DNA of 37,757 bases from Rickettsiales bacterium (GTDB lineage Bacteria > Bacteroidota > Bacteroidia > Cytophagales > Cyclobacteriaceae). Within the stretch, counting starts at the first letter, position 1; each line of letters starts with the position of its first letter. Below are positions 30,171-37,757 of this stretch, piece after piece. The position numbers were made by a program, and so were the translations under genes. The notes below the pieces were generated by a model. The model did not search any database. It saw only the letters and a list, made by a program, of their open reading frames with translations, and was not told the origin of the DNA. The stretch covers positions 1-37,757 of the forward strand of contig PBTY01000044.1 in the NCBI GenBank assembly GCA_002729235.1, read 5' to 3'.

Positions 30171-31094
30171 TGTCTTAAACTCCATATCAGGTGCCACTTC
30201 GTCCTCTTTGAGAAATCTATCTAACCAATTAATGGCTTGTTGATTAACTTCATCACGATGTTGCCTGATCCCATGATTATCACCTTCAAACATAATCAAT
30301 CGATAAGGTATAAGGTATTTATCAAACTCCAATGCCATTCGCAAGCTATGCTCAGGTTTCACATGCCAATCGGCAGCACCATGCAACACTAGAATAGGCA
30401 CATCTTTTGGAAAATTTTCTACCCATTGTACTGCAGATCTCTTATCCAATTCCTCCTCTTTATTTTGGGCATAATTTGGAACCAATTCTGCGTATACATA
30501 CTTATCCATTTCTTCTCTATCTTTAATCATTTCATGACTGTCACTTACTGCACCCCCCACCACTACAGCCTTCAACCCACTCATTTGGGTTAATGCCAAA
30601 TAAGTCATCATTCCTCCCCTACTCCAGCCATACATTCCTATTTTGGAGGTATCGGCTCCTTCTATTTCAGCTAACACCCTGGGTAGGACAGTGATATCAT
30701 TGACATCATCTCCTCCAAACTGCTCCAAACCTTCACTACCCCCATTTCCCCTATACTGACTAGCAATAACCACATAACCTTCTTTTGCCAAGGGTAATAA
30801 CAGATACTTAACCGAACTTAGATTCCAAGACCCGAATTCTCTGTTGCCTCCCCTGTTGTATATAATACAAGGGTAGTTTCCCTCTTTTTTTAGTTTTAGT
30901 AAGTAGCCATTCACTTTCAGTCCATCACTCAAATAACTAATGGAACTTACCTCAACTGCATCATTAGAAATATCCTCAATTACTTCCTTTTTAATTAATA
31001 AACTTTTGTCCTGCGCGGAGCATACATAAATCATTAGTAGTAAAAAGGAAGTCAAATAGTATCTCATAGTCATCATTACTTTAGAAGATTTCAA
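30165..31094 (-). CDS. Secreted alpha/beta-hydrolase, prolyl oligopeptidase (S9)-like
   Basis: A 309-residue secreted hydrolase. A signal peptide covers the N-terminus; Met10 (position 31067, MRYYLTSFLLLMIYVCSAQ) would give the cleanest signal, so the start at 31094 is uncertain. The alpha/beta-hydrolase core has the nucleophile elbow GWSRGG (Ser of GxSxG, about residue 162), the acid in LHGAADWHVKPEHS and the final His in GDNHGIRQH, followed by WLDRFL. This is the catalytic-domain pattern of S9 peptidases without the beta-propeller, so it may be a peptidase or an esterase. It converges on yceI with its stop inside that gene's terminator. A 14-bp palindrome lies 31-44 bp upstream. Confidence 0.87.
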   Translation of the reverse strand: MKSSKVMMTMRYYLTSFLLLMIYVCSAQDKSLLIKKEVIEDISNDAVEVSSISYLSDGLKVNGYLLKLKKEGNYPCIIYNRGGNREFGSWNLSSVKYLLLPLAKEGYVVIASQYRGNGGSEGLEQFGGDDVNDITVLPRVLAEIEGADTSKIGMYGWSRGGMMTYLALTQMSGLKAVVVGGAVSDSHEMIKDREEMDKYVYAELVPNYAQNKEEELDKRSAVQWVENFPKDVPILVLHGAADWHVKPEHSLRMALEFDKYLIPYRLIMFEGDNHGIRQHRDEVNQQAINWLDRFLKEDEVAPDMEFKTK

Positions 31095-31415
31095 TAGTTA
31101 AGTACATGATTTACAGTCAGACTGCATGAATATTCATGTCAAGTTACTGTTAAGTTGCTTGATGTAGTATTGTTGAGGTGAAAATCCTCCTAAACAACGC
31201 TCCGAATACTTTTTCGCCTCTCAATAAGATATAAATATTGAAGATTTTTTACCAGGTGATGTATTATTGATGTATTGATATATTTTCAATAACCAATCCT
31301 TTTAAAGAGTTTTAAATACAATTATTTCAATTATAAACTCAATAAATGAAATAATTAATACTCCGCCCCGGTGATTACAACTAATCAACTTTTGTAAACA
31401 CAATAAAACTCTACA
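31095..31415. other. 321-bp AT-rich divergent regulatory region
   Basis: No gene is visible. It contains the 14-bp perfect palindrome CATGAATATTCATG (31125-31138) close to the hydrolase start, a long inverted repeat AATTATTTCA / TGAAATAATT (31320-31329 and 31347-31356) 60 bp before the GH16 start, and a short GC-rich patch CTCCGCCCCGG at about 31361-31371 in an otherwise AT-rich stretch. TATATTTT (about 31280) is a 7 of 8 match to the -7 box. No exact promoter box was found. Confidence 0.5.
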
Positions 31416-34400
31416 ATGATGAAACACCTTCTACTAGAAAAACTCAGAGCAGTCATGTTCCTATGTCTGCTCACCTTTTCCTTTACCTCATTTTCTCAGA
31501 CCTTGCTTTGGTCTGATGAATTCAATGGTTCACAACTGGATGAATCCATCTGGACCTATGCTTTAGGGGATGGCTGTGCTGAAGGAATCTGTGGCTGGGG
31601 GAACCAGGAACTACAGACCTACACCAATAACAACACCTCTATTGTCAATGGCAAACTAGTCATTACAGCGCGACGAGAAAATGTGGATGGTAAGGAATTT
31701 ACCTCTGCAAGACTCCTAACCAAAGACAAAGTAAGTGTAAAGTATGGCCGTGTCGAGGCAAGTATCAAGCTTCCTGACATGAACAACGGACTTTGGCCGG
31801 CATTTTGGATGCTTGGAGACGGAAATCGATGGCCTTACACCGGTGAAATAGACATTATGGAAGCTGGTTTCAGCGCAACCAGCACAGATGCCAATGCAGT
31901 TGCCAAAGCGAATGTCTTTTGGAGAGCAGAAGACGCTGGAGTGACAGGAAATCTTCAATATGGCAATGAAGATGAGTTTAAGTATGACGCTTTCGTGGAA
32001 GCTGGAAAAGGACTTAATGAAGATTACTTCGTGTATCGTGTTGACTGGACTCCCACCGGAATGACAGCCTATGTATTGCAAACAGATGCCAATAACAACC
32101 CCATCGAATCAACTGCACACGAAGTTTTCACAATCCCCAATACTCCAACCTTCGAAAGTGAATTCTTCTCTGATGATAACTTCTACATTCTGCTGAACAT
32201 GGCTGTCGGTGGTTGGCTTCCATTTACGACAGCTGAGAATTACCCAGCTAATGTTACAGCACTACCTAATGCTGGCAGCGAAGCACAGATGCTCGTGGAA
32301 TATGTACGCGTTTATAGCTTGAATGGTAATGGCGAGGTAACACTCGGCAACGTGGAGGAAGAATTACTTAGCGCAAATGGTTTTGGTATTTTCTCTGATG
32401 GCACTACCACTGACAATGAATTGAACTTTGGTGTTGACGCTGAATTATTCCTATGGGAAGATGCTACTGCTCCAGAAATCCTATTAACTACAGTGACAAG
32501 CCCATATGGAGCTGAAGCTTACGACATCACTTTCCCTGCTAATCAATGGGCTGGAATGACCCTTAATAGCTCTGATGTATTAAACCTGGCTAATTATTCT
32601 GGAGGATCACTGCGATTCAAAATAAATACCTCGTCACAAGAAGCATTCAGAATAGCCTGTGAAAGTCAGGGAGGATCTGCAGGCGTCAATTTCCTGGCAG
32701 GTGAAGAGAAATATGGATTAGTAAGAGACGGACAGTGGCATGATGTGGAGATTCCAATTGAACTACTCATTACCGATTTCCAAAGAGTATTCTCTCCTTT
32801 TGTTATTAGTAATGTCGAGAATAACAACCCAACAGCAACTTCAAAGTTCCTTATTGATGAGATTCACTTTTCCTCACTACCTGCCACAGGAGCAAATAAA
32901 TATATACCTGCTCAGGGGAACTATGGTTTATTCACGACATCTTCTGTTGCCGACGAGTTCACATTGGGAACAGATGGAGACTTGTACGTTTGGGAGCAAA
33001 CACTTGTGGAAGGTCCAGCTCAAACCTATAATGGACAACCAGCACTTAGCTACGTGACTAACAATCTTGGATGGTTTGGATTCGGGTTCACAGCAGACCA
33101 ACTGCATGATCTGTCTGCCTTTGCTGGTGGCAACCTGCATTTAGCAATGAAGTCTTCCGCTACAGAGACGCTCAATCTAAGTATCAATCTGGGTCTGGCA
33201 GCCGGCACAATCGTTTTTGAATCTGGAAGCGATCCATATGGCTTTACCCGTGATGGTCAATGGCACGAACTAACTATACCTCTAGCAGATTTCAATGGTG
33301 TCAATCTTTCTGGAGTAGAAACCTTATTCAGCATCAACGGTACAGGTAACATTTCAGATATTGCGCTCTCTGATATCTATTTTGAATATACTGGAACGAA
33401 CCAACCAGTTTTGACCACTATCAATGTGTCTCCAACTAACACATCGATCGATCAGGGTTCTAATCAGCAATTTACCGCACAGGGATTTGATCAAAATGGA
33501 GACCTAATGAGTGCTTCATTCACCTGGTCAGCATCCGGAGGATCAATTAGCACATCTGGATTGTACACAGGTACTAGCACTGGTAATTTCACGGTAACTG
33601 CTGCAAGTGAAGGAATTCAAGGTAATGCATCGATTACTGTAAATCCTGTATTTACTGGAATCACCTTACCAGGCACGGTGCAAGTAGAGGACTATGACAG
33701 TTACTTTGACACCTCCGCAGGCAATAGTGGTGGTGCCTACAGGACTGATGATGTAGACATTGAAGCCACAGGTGATGCTAGCGGTGGATACAACATAGGT
33801 TGGACTGACGCTGGCGAATGGCTAGAGTATAACATAAGTACTACGGCTACTTCAGGTCTGTACGACATTAGTTCCAGATTAGCCTCTCCAAGTGGGGCTG
33901 GTCAAATCCATGTTGAAATTGATGGGGTAGACGTAACTGGACCAATCAATGCACAAAACACTGGAAGCTGGCAATCTTATGTGTCAGTTAGTGTAGAAAA
34001 TATTGCCATTACTTCAGGTAATCATGTACTGCGTATCGTGATGGATGCGGCCGGATTCAACATCAATTATTTGGAGGTATCTGAGTCGCAAGTACAGCAA
34101 CCAGTCCTAACTTCCATAGTGGTCAGTCCAGCTAACTCGACTATCGATGAAGGACAAACACAACAGTACTCTGCACAAGGTTATGATCAGAATAACCAAC
34201 CCATATCAGCATCATTCACCTGGACTGCAACAAGTGGGTCCATTGATAGCAATGGCTTATTTACTGGTTCAACTCCTGGAAATCACACCATTACCGCAAC
34301 AAGTGGTTCTGTCAACGGCACCGCTTCCATCACGGTAAACAGTGTATCAACTGGATGGGCATTACCTGGACGAGTAGAAGCAGAAAACTTCAATGCTGGT

Positions 34401-35393
34401 GGGCAAAATGTAGGATACTATGACACCTCTACTGGAAACACTGGCGGAGCATTTAGAACTTCTGAGGACGTAGACATTGAAGGTGCTGGTGATGCTGAGG
34501 GGCTATACAATGTTGGTTGGACAGAAGCAGGCGAATGGCTCAACTATGATGTAAACTCATCAGTAAGTCAGGTGGACATCAGTGTTCGTGTAGCTTCTGC
34601 AACAGGAACAGGATCAATGCGCATTGAAATAGATGGATCCGATGTGACAGGAAGCATCGCTGTTCCAAATACAGGAGGATGGCAAGCCTATCAAACAATA
34701 ACCGTTGAGAATGTGACAATTACACCAGGCAATCACGTGATGCGCGTGTATTTCATCTCTCCTGGAATTAACCTGAACTATGTCGACGTACTAGAGAATA
34801 CTTCTTCCAATCCGACAGGATGTACGCAAACTGGTCCAAATGGTGACTACACAGTGGAGATCTCTGAAGACAGCAGCGATCCTACCTTGACATTTGTTCC
34901 TGGCTATACCGGAATTGGTGATCCTACGACTCTGTTGTACTACGGAACCTCTTCAACTGGTCCTTATCCGGGTTATGGCGTGTCTCCAAATACTCCGGTA
35001 CAAATCAGTGCTAGTAGTGGACAAACAGTCTATTACTACTATACCTATAGCGTACCTGAAGGTGGAGAGCGCAATTCTGCTGGAAGTATTCACAGTTTTA
35101 TAGTTGGCAACTGTAGTAGCAGTGCAAGAATTGCAGCTACCATAGCAGAAGATAATTTCATTGATCTTTTAGTATATCCGAACCCTGCTCAGAATGAGTT
35201 GAAATTGGATTTGGGGGTTCAAATGATGAATCATCTAGATGTTTATGACTTGTCTGGACAAAAAGTCATGAGTAAAAGTATTGAATCGAATGAGTTGACT
35301 TTGAATATCAGCAACCTACAATCAGGTCACTATTTGATTCAATTATCAGGTCAGGACGGGACGATCACAAAGCGCCTCTTCAAGCAAGATTAA
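31416..35393 (+). CDS. Multi-modular GH16 beta-glucanase (laminarinase-like) with T9SS tail
   Basis: A 1325-residue secreted enzyme. Signal peptide 1-28. GH16 catalytic domain about 29-302 with the E-x-D-x-x-E motif GEIDIMEAG: nucleophile Glu144, acid/base Glu149. The flanking WSDEFNG, WGNQELQTY and GLWPAFWMLG segments resemble bacterial laminarinases, so beta-1,3-glucan is the likely substrate. Two ExoP-C/galactose-binding-like modules follow (about 313-488 and 499-660), then two Ig-like (Big) plus CBM6 pairs (Big 664-744, CBM6 751-891; Big 896-975, CBM6 980-1127), then an unassigned about 100-residue module with two cysteines, and a T9SS type A sorting domain (YPNPAQNELKLDL onward) at about 1250-1325. 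Internal duplication of both module types is evident. Confidence 0.95.
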   Translation: MMKHLLLEKLRAVMFLCLLTFSFTSFSQTLLWSDEFNGSQLDESIWTYALGDGCAEGICGWGNQELQTYTNNNTSIVNGKLVITARRENVDGKEFTSARLLTKDKVSVKYGRVEASIKLPDMNNGLWPAFWMLGDGNRWPYTGEIDIMEAGFSATSTDANAVAKANVFWRAEDAGVTGNLQYGNEDEFKYDAFVEAGKGLNEDYFVYRVDWTPTGMTAYVLQTDANNNPIESTAHEVFTIPNTPTFESEFFSDDNFYILLNMAVGGWLPFTTAENYPANVTALPNAGSEAQMLVEYVRVYSLNGNGEVTLGNVEEELLSANGFGIFSDGTTTDNELNFGVDAELFLWEDATAPEILLTTVTSPYGAEAYDITFPANQWAGMTLNSSDVLNLANYSGGSLRFKINTSSQEAFRIACESQGGSAGVNFLAGEEKYGLVRDGQWHDVEIPIELLITDFQRVFSPFVISNVENNNPTATSKFLIDEIHFSSLPATGANKYIPAQGNYGLFTTSSVADEFTLGTDGDLYVWEQTLVEGPAQTYNGQPALSYVTNNLGWFGFGFTADQLHDLSAFAGGNLHLAMKSSATETLNLSINLGLAAGTIVFESGSDPYGFTRDGQWHELTIPLADFNGVNLSGVETLFSINGTGNISDIALSDIYFEYTGTNQPVLTTINVSPTNTSIDQGSNQQFTAQGFDQNGDLMSASFTWSASGGSISTSGLYTGTSTGNFTVTAASEGIQGNASITVNPVFTGITLPGTVQVEDYDSYFDTSAGNSGGAYRTDDVDIEATGDASGGYNIGWTDAGEWLEYNISTTATSGLYDISSRLASPSGAGQIHVEIDGVDVTGPINAQNTGSWQSYVSVSVENIAITSGNHVLRIVMDAAGFNINYLEVSESQVQQPVLTSIVVSPANSTIDEGQTQQYSAQGYDQNNQPISASFTWTATSGSIDSNGLFTGSTPGNHTITATSGSVNGTASITVNSVSTGWALPGRVEAENFNAGGQNVGYYDTSTGNTGGAFRTSEDVDIEGAGDAEGLYNVGWTEAGEWLNYDVNSSVSQVDISVRVASATGTGSMRIEIDGSDVTGSIAVPNTGGWQAYQTITVENVTITPGNHVMRVYFISPGINLNYVDVLENTSSNPTGCTQTGPNGDYTVEISEDSSDPTLTFVPGYTGIGDPTTLLYYGTSSTGPYPGYGVSPNTPVQISASSGQTVYYYYTYSVPEGGERNSAGSIHSFIVGNCSSSARIAATIAEDNFIDLLVYPNPAQNELKLDLGVQMMNHLDVYDLSGQKVMSKSIESNELTLNISNLQSGHYLIQLSGQDGTITKRLFKQD

Positions 35394-35439
35394 CTATGGG
35401 ATTAATGATTGTTTAGGATAGACAGACCCGTCTAGATAG

Positions 35440-35476
35440 TAGCCCCGCAAAACGCAAGTTTTCGGGGCTATGTTTT
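35440..35476 (+). terminator. Intrinsic terminator after the GH16 gene
   Basis: TAGCCCCG / CGGGGCTA (35440-35447 and 35463-35470), extended inside by AAAA / TTTT across a bulged C, followed by TGTTTTTAT. It sits between two convergent genes. Confidence 0.88.
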
Positions 35477-35481
35477 TATGC

Positions 35482-36099
35482 TTATTTCCCTTTTAGGAAG
35501 GGATGAAAACCAAAAGTTCCATTTACCACTAACCCAGCTGTTTTTGCACTTTGAGGTTCATAGGTAGGCGGTATAGAGGAATCATTAGGATCGTCGGTTC
35601 GTAGCTGACCATCTCTAAAGCCAAAATAAGCACCAACAAAGGCATCTATGTAGAATCGAGTTTCAAAATACTGTTTAAAACCCGCTAGCAATCCAAAATC
35701 CAAATCCTCGCTTCTATACCAGGAATTATTAAACACACCTTCATCTGGCGCTCCATGTTCCACCCACTTATATCTTGTAAATAGACTTATAAAGTAATGT
35801 CTATCGGGAAATTCAGGACTAAAATAATAGCGCAACTCAAGCATTGGTCCCTTTTCAATAGTAGTTCCTTCGTGTAAACTTGTTTTATAAACATAATTGT
35901 AGTTGGCATGTCCTACGATTGAAAAATTTCGAATCGGCTGCTCAAATCCAACACTATTTAAGAAAATTGTATACTTCCCGTTTACGGAGAATCCAATGGT
36001 ATCACTACGATGAGTTTTTAACTCCTCCCGATCTTGTCCAAATATCAGATTCGGAATCAATACCAATAAAGTAATAATCATCATGACAGAATATTTCAT
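35482..36099 (-). CDS. Outer-membrane-type protein, possibly DUF3575-like
   Basis: A 205-residue protein with a signal peptide (MKYSVMMIITLLVLIPNLIFGQ). The mature part reads as a small beta-barrel: alternating strands such as FSVNGKYTIFLNS, MLELRYYFSPEF and FYIDAFVGAYFGF, with an E-x-RYYF segment and a G-rich strand near the C-terminus. This resembles DUF3575-type outer-membrane proteins, but the match is by pattern only, and the end (HPFLKGK) lacks the usual terminal Phe. Function unknown. It is convergent with the GH16 gene and in line with the DoxX-like gene 71 bp upstream, which might be co-transcribed. Confidence 0.7.
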   Translation of the reverse strand: MKYSVMMIITLLVLIPNLIFGQDREELKTHRSDTIGFSVNGKYTIFLNSVGFEQPIRNFSIVGHANYNYVYKTSLHEGTTIEKGPMLELRYYFSPEFPDRHYFISLFTRYKWVEHGAPDEGVFNNSWYRSEDLDFGLLAGFKQYFETRFYIDAFVGAYFGFRDGQLRTDDPNDSSIPPTYEPQSAKTAGLVVNGTFGFHPFLKGK

Positions 36100-36169
36100 A
36101 CAATAAATATAAAACTTACGTCAATGATTGAATTGGGAAACTGTCTGTTTTATGATTACCTAACCACAG

Positions 36170-36637
36170 CTAGATTTGGCTCTTTCTTATTCGTATAGTG
36201 AAGTAATAAACCCATCCGATGAATAAAATCTGCATAGGTACTCTGAACCATAAGTACTCAACACCTGGTCCATTTAACTCGCCTGTCTGGTAATTGATAG
36301 AGTGAATGGCTGCGTAAATATTCGCTGGAAGTATCGCAATAAAAAAGAGTATCAATAGCCATCCAGTCCATTTGGTAATCGAAGAAATGAGCAGTCCAAT
36401 CCCAAATAGAATTTCTATTACACCGGTTGCCAGTACGATGAAATTCTTTGCGGGAACGAAATCAGGAAGCATAGCACTCATTCCATCGATAAACATGAAA
36501 TGCCCCATAGCTGTGAAGCAAAGCATAGCCATCATTGCCACTCTTCCTGATAGTGAAAGATGTGCTTTACCTTGCCTGATACGATTGAATACAATGGCAA
36601 CAATAAACATGACAACTAAGACGATGAGAGGTTTCAT
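36170..36637 (-). CDS. DoxX-like integral membrane protein
   Basis: A 155-residue protein with four hydrophobic segments (about residues 4-18, 32-52, 64-85 and 92-110) plus a final one at 130-148. The segments MGHFMFIDGMSAMLPDFVPAKNF and IEILFGIGLLISSITKWTGWLL fit the DoxX / SURF4-like family of small inner-membrane proteins. Members are linked loosely to redox or thiol homeostasis; no specific function can be given. It is followed on the minus strand by the OMP-like gene, 70 bp away. Confidence 0.85.
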   Translation of the reverse strand: MKPLIVLVVMFIVAIVFNRIRQGKAHLSLSGRVAMMAMLCFTAMGHFMFIDGMSAMLPDFVPAKNFIVLATGVIEILFGIGLLISSITKWTGWLLILFFIAILPANIYAAIHSINYQTGELNGPGVEYLWFRVPMQILFIGWVYYFTIRIRKSQI

Positions 36638-36882
36638 AAACTCCTATTTGACGACAAAATAGCAAGACAGAAACCTCATTGGAAACACAAATCATTATGA
36701 AGTCAGAGTTTACTGAGGTGAAAGGCAGATAATTTGATGTAAAACAGGTGAGCACATATCAGGATGGTACCATGTGTTAGCGAATTATGCACCAAATGTC
36801 TTCCCGATAAATAATTGATCAAACCACACCCCTCTCATGAGATTTGGCTGAATAAATTGATTCTATTAAATATTGAACCGGG

Positions 36883-37757
36883 ATGAGTTATTTTAGAATT
36901 CTTTTATCACTTGTAGCATTTACACTAACAATCCAGTTGTCCACGGCCCAGGACCCAAACCTCTACATCTTCCTCTGTTTCGGTCAGTCCAATATGGAAG
37001 GTCAAGGCACTATTGGTTTTGAAGATCAAACTGTAGATGAACGGTTCCAGGTTTATCAAGCGCTAGACTGCTCCAATCTCAACAGAGAAAAAGGCAAGTG
37101 GTACCCGGCGGTACCTCCGTTAACAAGATGTTGGACGAGATTGTCACCTGCAGATTATTTTGGTCGAACAATGGTAGAAAACCTTCCTGAACACATCAAA
37201 GTAGGTGTGATCAATGTGTCAGTAGGTGGATGTCGGCTGGAACTGTTTGACAAAGACATCTATCAAAATTATACGAATACATTCAGTGATGATTGGTTTC
37301 AAGACATCATAGCTGATTACGAGGGCAACCCCTATCAATATCTTTTAGATCTAGCAAAAGAGGCTCAAAAAGACGGAGTGATCAAGGGAATATTACTACA
37401 CCAGGGAGAATCCAACAATGGAGATAGTCAATGGCCCACAAAGGTCAAAAAGATATATGATGATCTAATTATCGATCTGGAGCTCGATGCTACCAAAACC
37501 CCTTTATTAGCCGGCGAACTGGTTCACTCAGATCAAGGTGGTTTATTAGCTGGTATGAACACTATCATCAATCAGCTACCGGATGTTTTGGACAACTCCT
37601 ATGTAATCTCCTCCAGTGAATGTTCGGATCAATCTGATAACATTCATTTTGATGCAGCGGGGTATCGGGAACTCGGTAGACGTTATGCAGAAAAGATGTT
37701 GGAAGTGATGGACTATACCTCAACTATATTGTCAGAGTTGCCTGCAAATGTGGATGG
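36883..37757 (+). CDS. SASA-domain carbohydrate esterase (sialate O-acetylesterase-like), 3'-truncated
   Basis: The frame is open to the right edge; 291 codons are visible. After a signal peptide (about residues 1-22, ending near STAQ) comes an SGNH-hydrolase of the SASA / CE6 type. The nucleophile Ser36 is in FGQSNMEG, block III is HQGESN (about residue 169), and the Asp-His pair is in DNIHFDAAGY (about 245-254). Such enzymes remove acetyl groups from sialic acids or xylan side chains. The visible part covers the catalytic domain and is followed by the start of a possible linker (LSELPANVDG), so further modules may lie outside the window. It lies near the GH16 enzyme, consistent with polysaccharide degradation. 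The 245-bp upstream region has no exact promoter box. Confidence 0.9.
   Translation, partial: MSYFRILLSLVAFTLTIQLSTAQDPNLYIFLCFGQSNMEGQGTIGFEDQTVDERFQVYQALDCSNLNREKGKWYPAVPPLTRCWTRLSPADYFGRTMVENLPEHIKVGVINVSVGGCRLELFDKDIYQNYTNTFSDDWFQDIIADYEGNPYQYLLDLAKEAQKDGVIKGILLHQGESNNGDSQWPTKVKKIYDDLIIDLELDATKTPLLAGELVHSDQGGLLAGMNTIINQLPDVLDNSYVISSSECSDQSDNIHFDAAGYRELGRRYAEKMLEVMDYTSTILSELPANVD

Noticed and set aside
31360-31371. GC-rich patch before the GH16 gene as an integration or att site
   Set aside because: No direct repeat partner, integrase or tRNA end was found nearby.

Overview
The window looks like chromosomal DNA from a Bacteroidota bacterium, most likely a marine member of the Cytophagales. 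The case rests on several points. The conserved block ostA-like / bamD / rpoZ / coaBC / DUF4835 (PorD) / recN is characteristic of the phylum. Two secreted proteins end in type IX secretion (T9SS) sorting domains. Several intergenic regions carry exact matches to the Bacteroidota -7 promoter box TAnnTTTG, two of them with a well-placed -33 TTG/TTTG. Base composition is moderately AT-rich and even. No rRNA, tRNA, CRISPR array, insertion sequence or prophage was seen; the only mobile-type module is a small toxin-antitoxin pair.

Layout. (1) 1-3294: two tandem Gfo/Idh/MocA-type oxidoreductases on the minus strand (the distal one runs off the left edge), divergent from an MFS permease. The shared promoter region holds a LacI-family-like dyad and a 22-bp inverted repeat, so this is probably a regulated sugar or cyclitol uptake and oxidation locus. 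(2) 3450-5098: two tandem paralogous secreted beta-barrel-like proteins of unknown function. (3) 5132-10767, minus strand: ppk1 followed by a Cupin_5 gene, then mdh with its own promoter, then tilS overlapping a stand-alone cyclic-nucleotide-binding-domain gene. (4) 10817-17711, plus strand: the envelope / housekeeping operon (OstA-like, BamD, RNA polymerase omega, CoaBC, PorD-like, a 74-residue small protein, RecN) with overlapping or closely spaced genes. (5) 17759-18420: an autoregulated-looking RHH antitoxin / PIN toxin pair. (6) 18482-20135: fabI and ispE.

(7) 20315-25149: three closely spaced genes, in which a 1422-residue secreted protein (13 FG-GAP-type calcium motifs, about nine 51-residue cysteine repeats, T9SS tail) sits between two tiny stand-alone LuxR-type helix-turn-helix proteins, preceded by a pair of identical dyads 21 bp apart. 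This is the best candidate here for an undescribed system. (8) 25230-30116: nitroreductase-pirin, then beta-carbonic anhydrase with a SulP transporter (a plausible bicarbonate module), then YceI. The nitroreductase-pirin and YceI promoters share a near-identical 18-bp operator, suggesting one regulon. A candidate small RNA lies between the pirin and carbonic anhydrase genes. (9) 30165-37757: an S9-like secreted hydrolase, a 1325-residue multi-modular GH16 beta-glucanase with T9SS tail, an outer-membrane-type protein, a DoxX-like membrane protein and, running off the right edge, a SASA-type carbohydrate esterase. This end looks like polysaccharide degradation, although no SusC/SusD pair is present.

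The genes link up in a few places: PorD is part of the T9SS that would export the GH16 enzyme and the repeat protein; OstA-like and BamD serve the outer membrane into which the small barrel proteins would be inserted; and RecN, TilS, CoaBC, FabI, IspE, Mdh and RpoZ are ordinary core functions.
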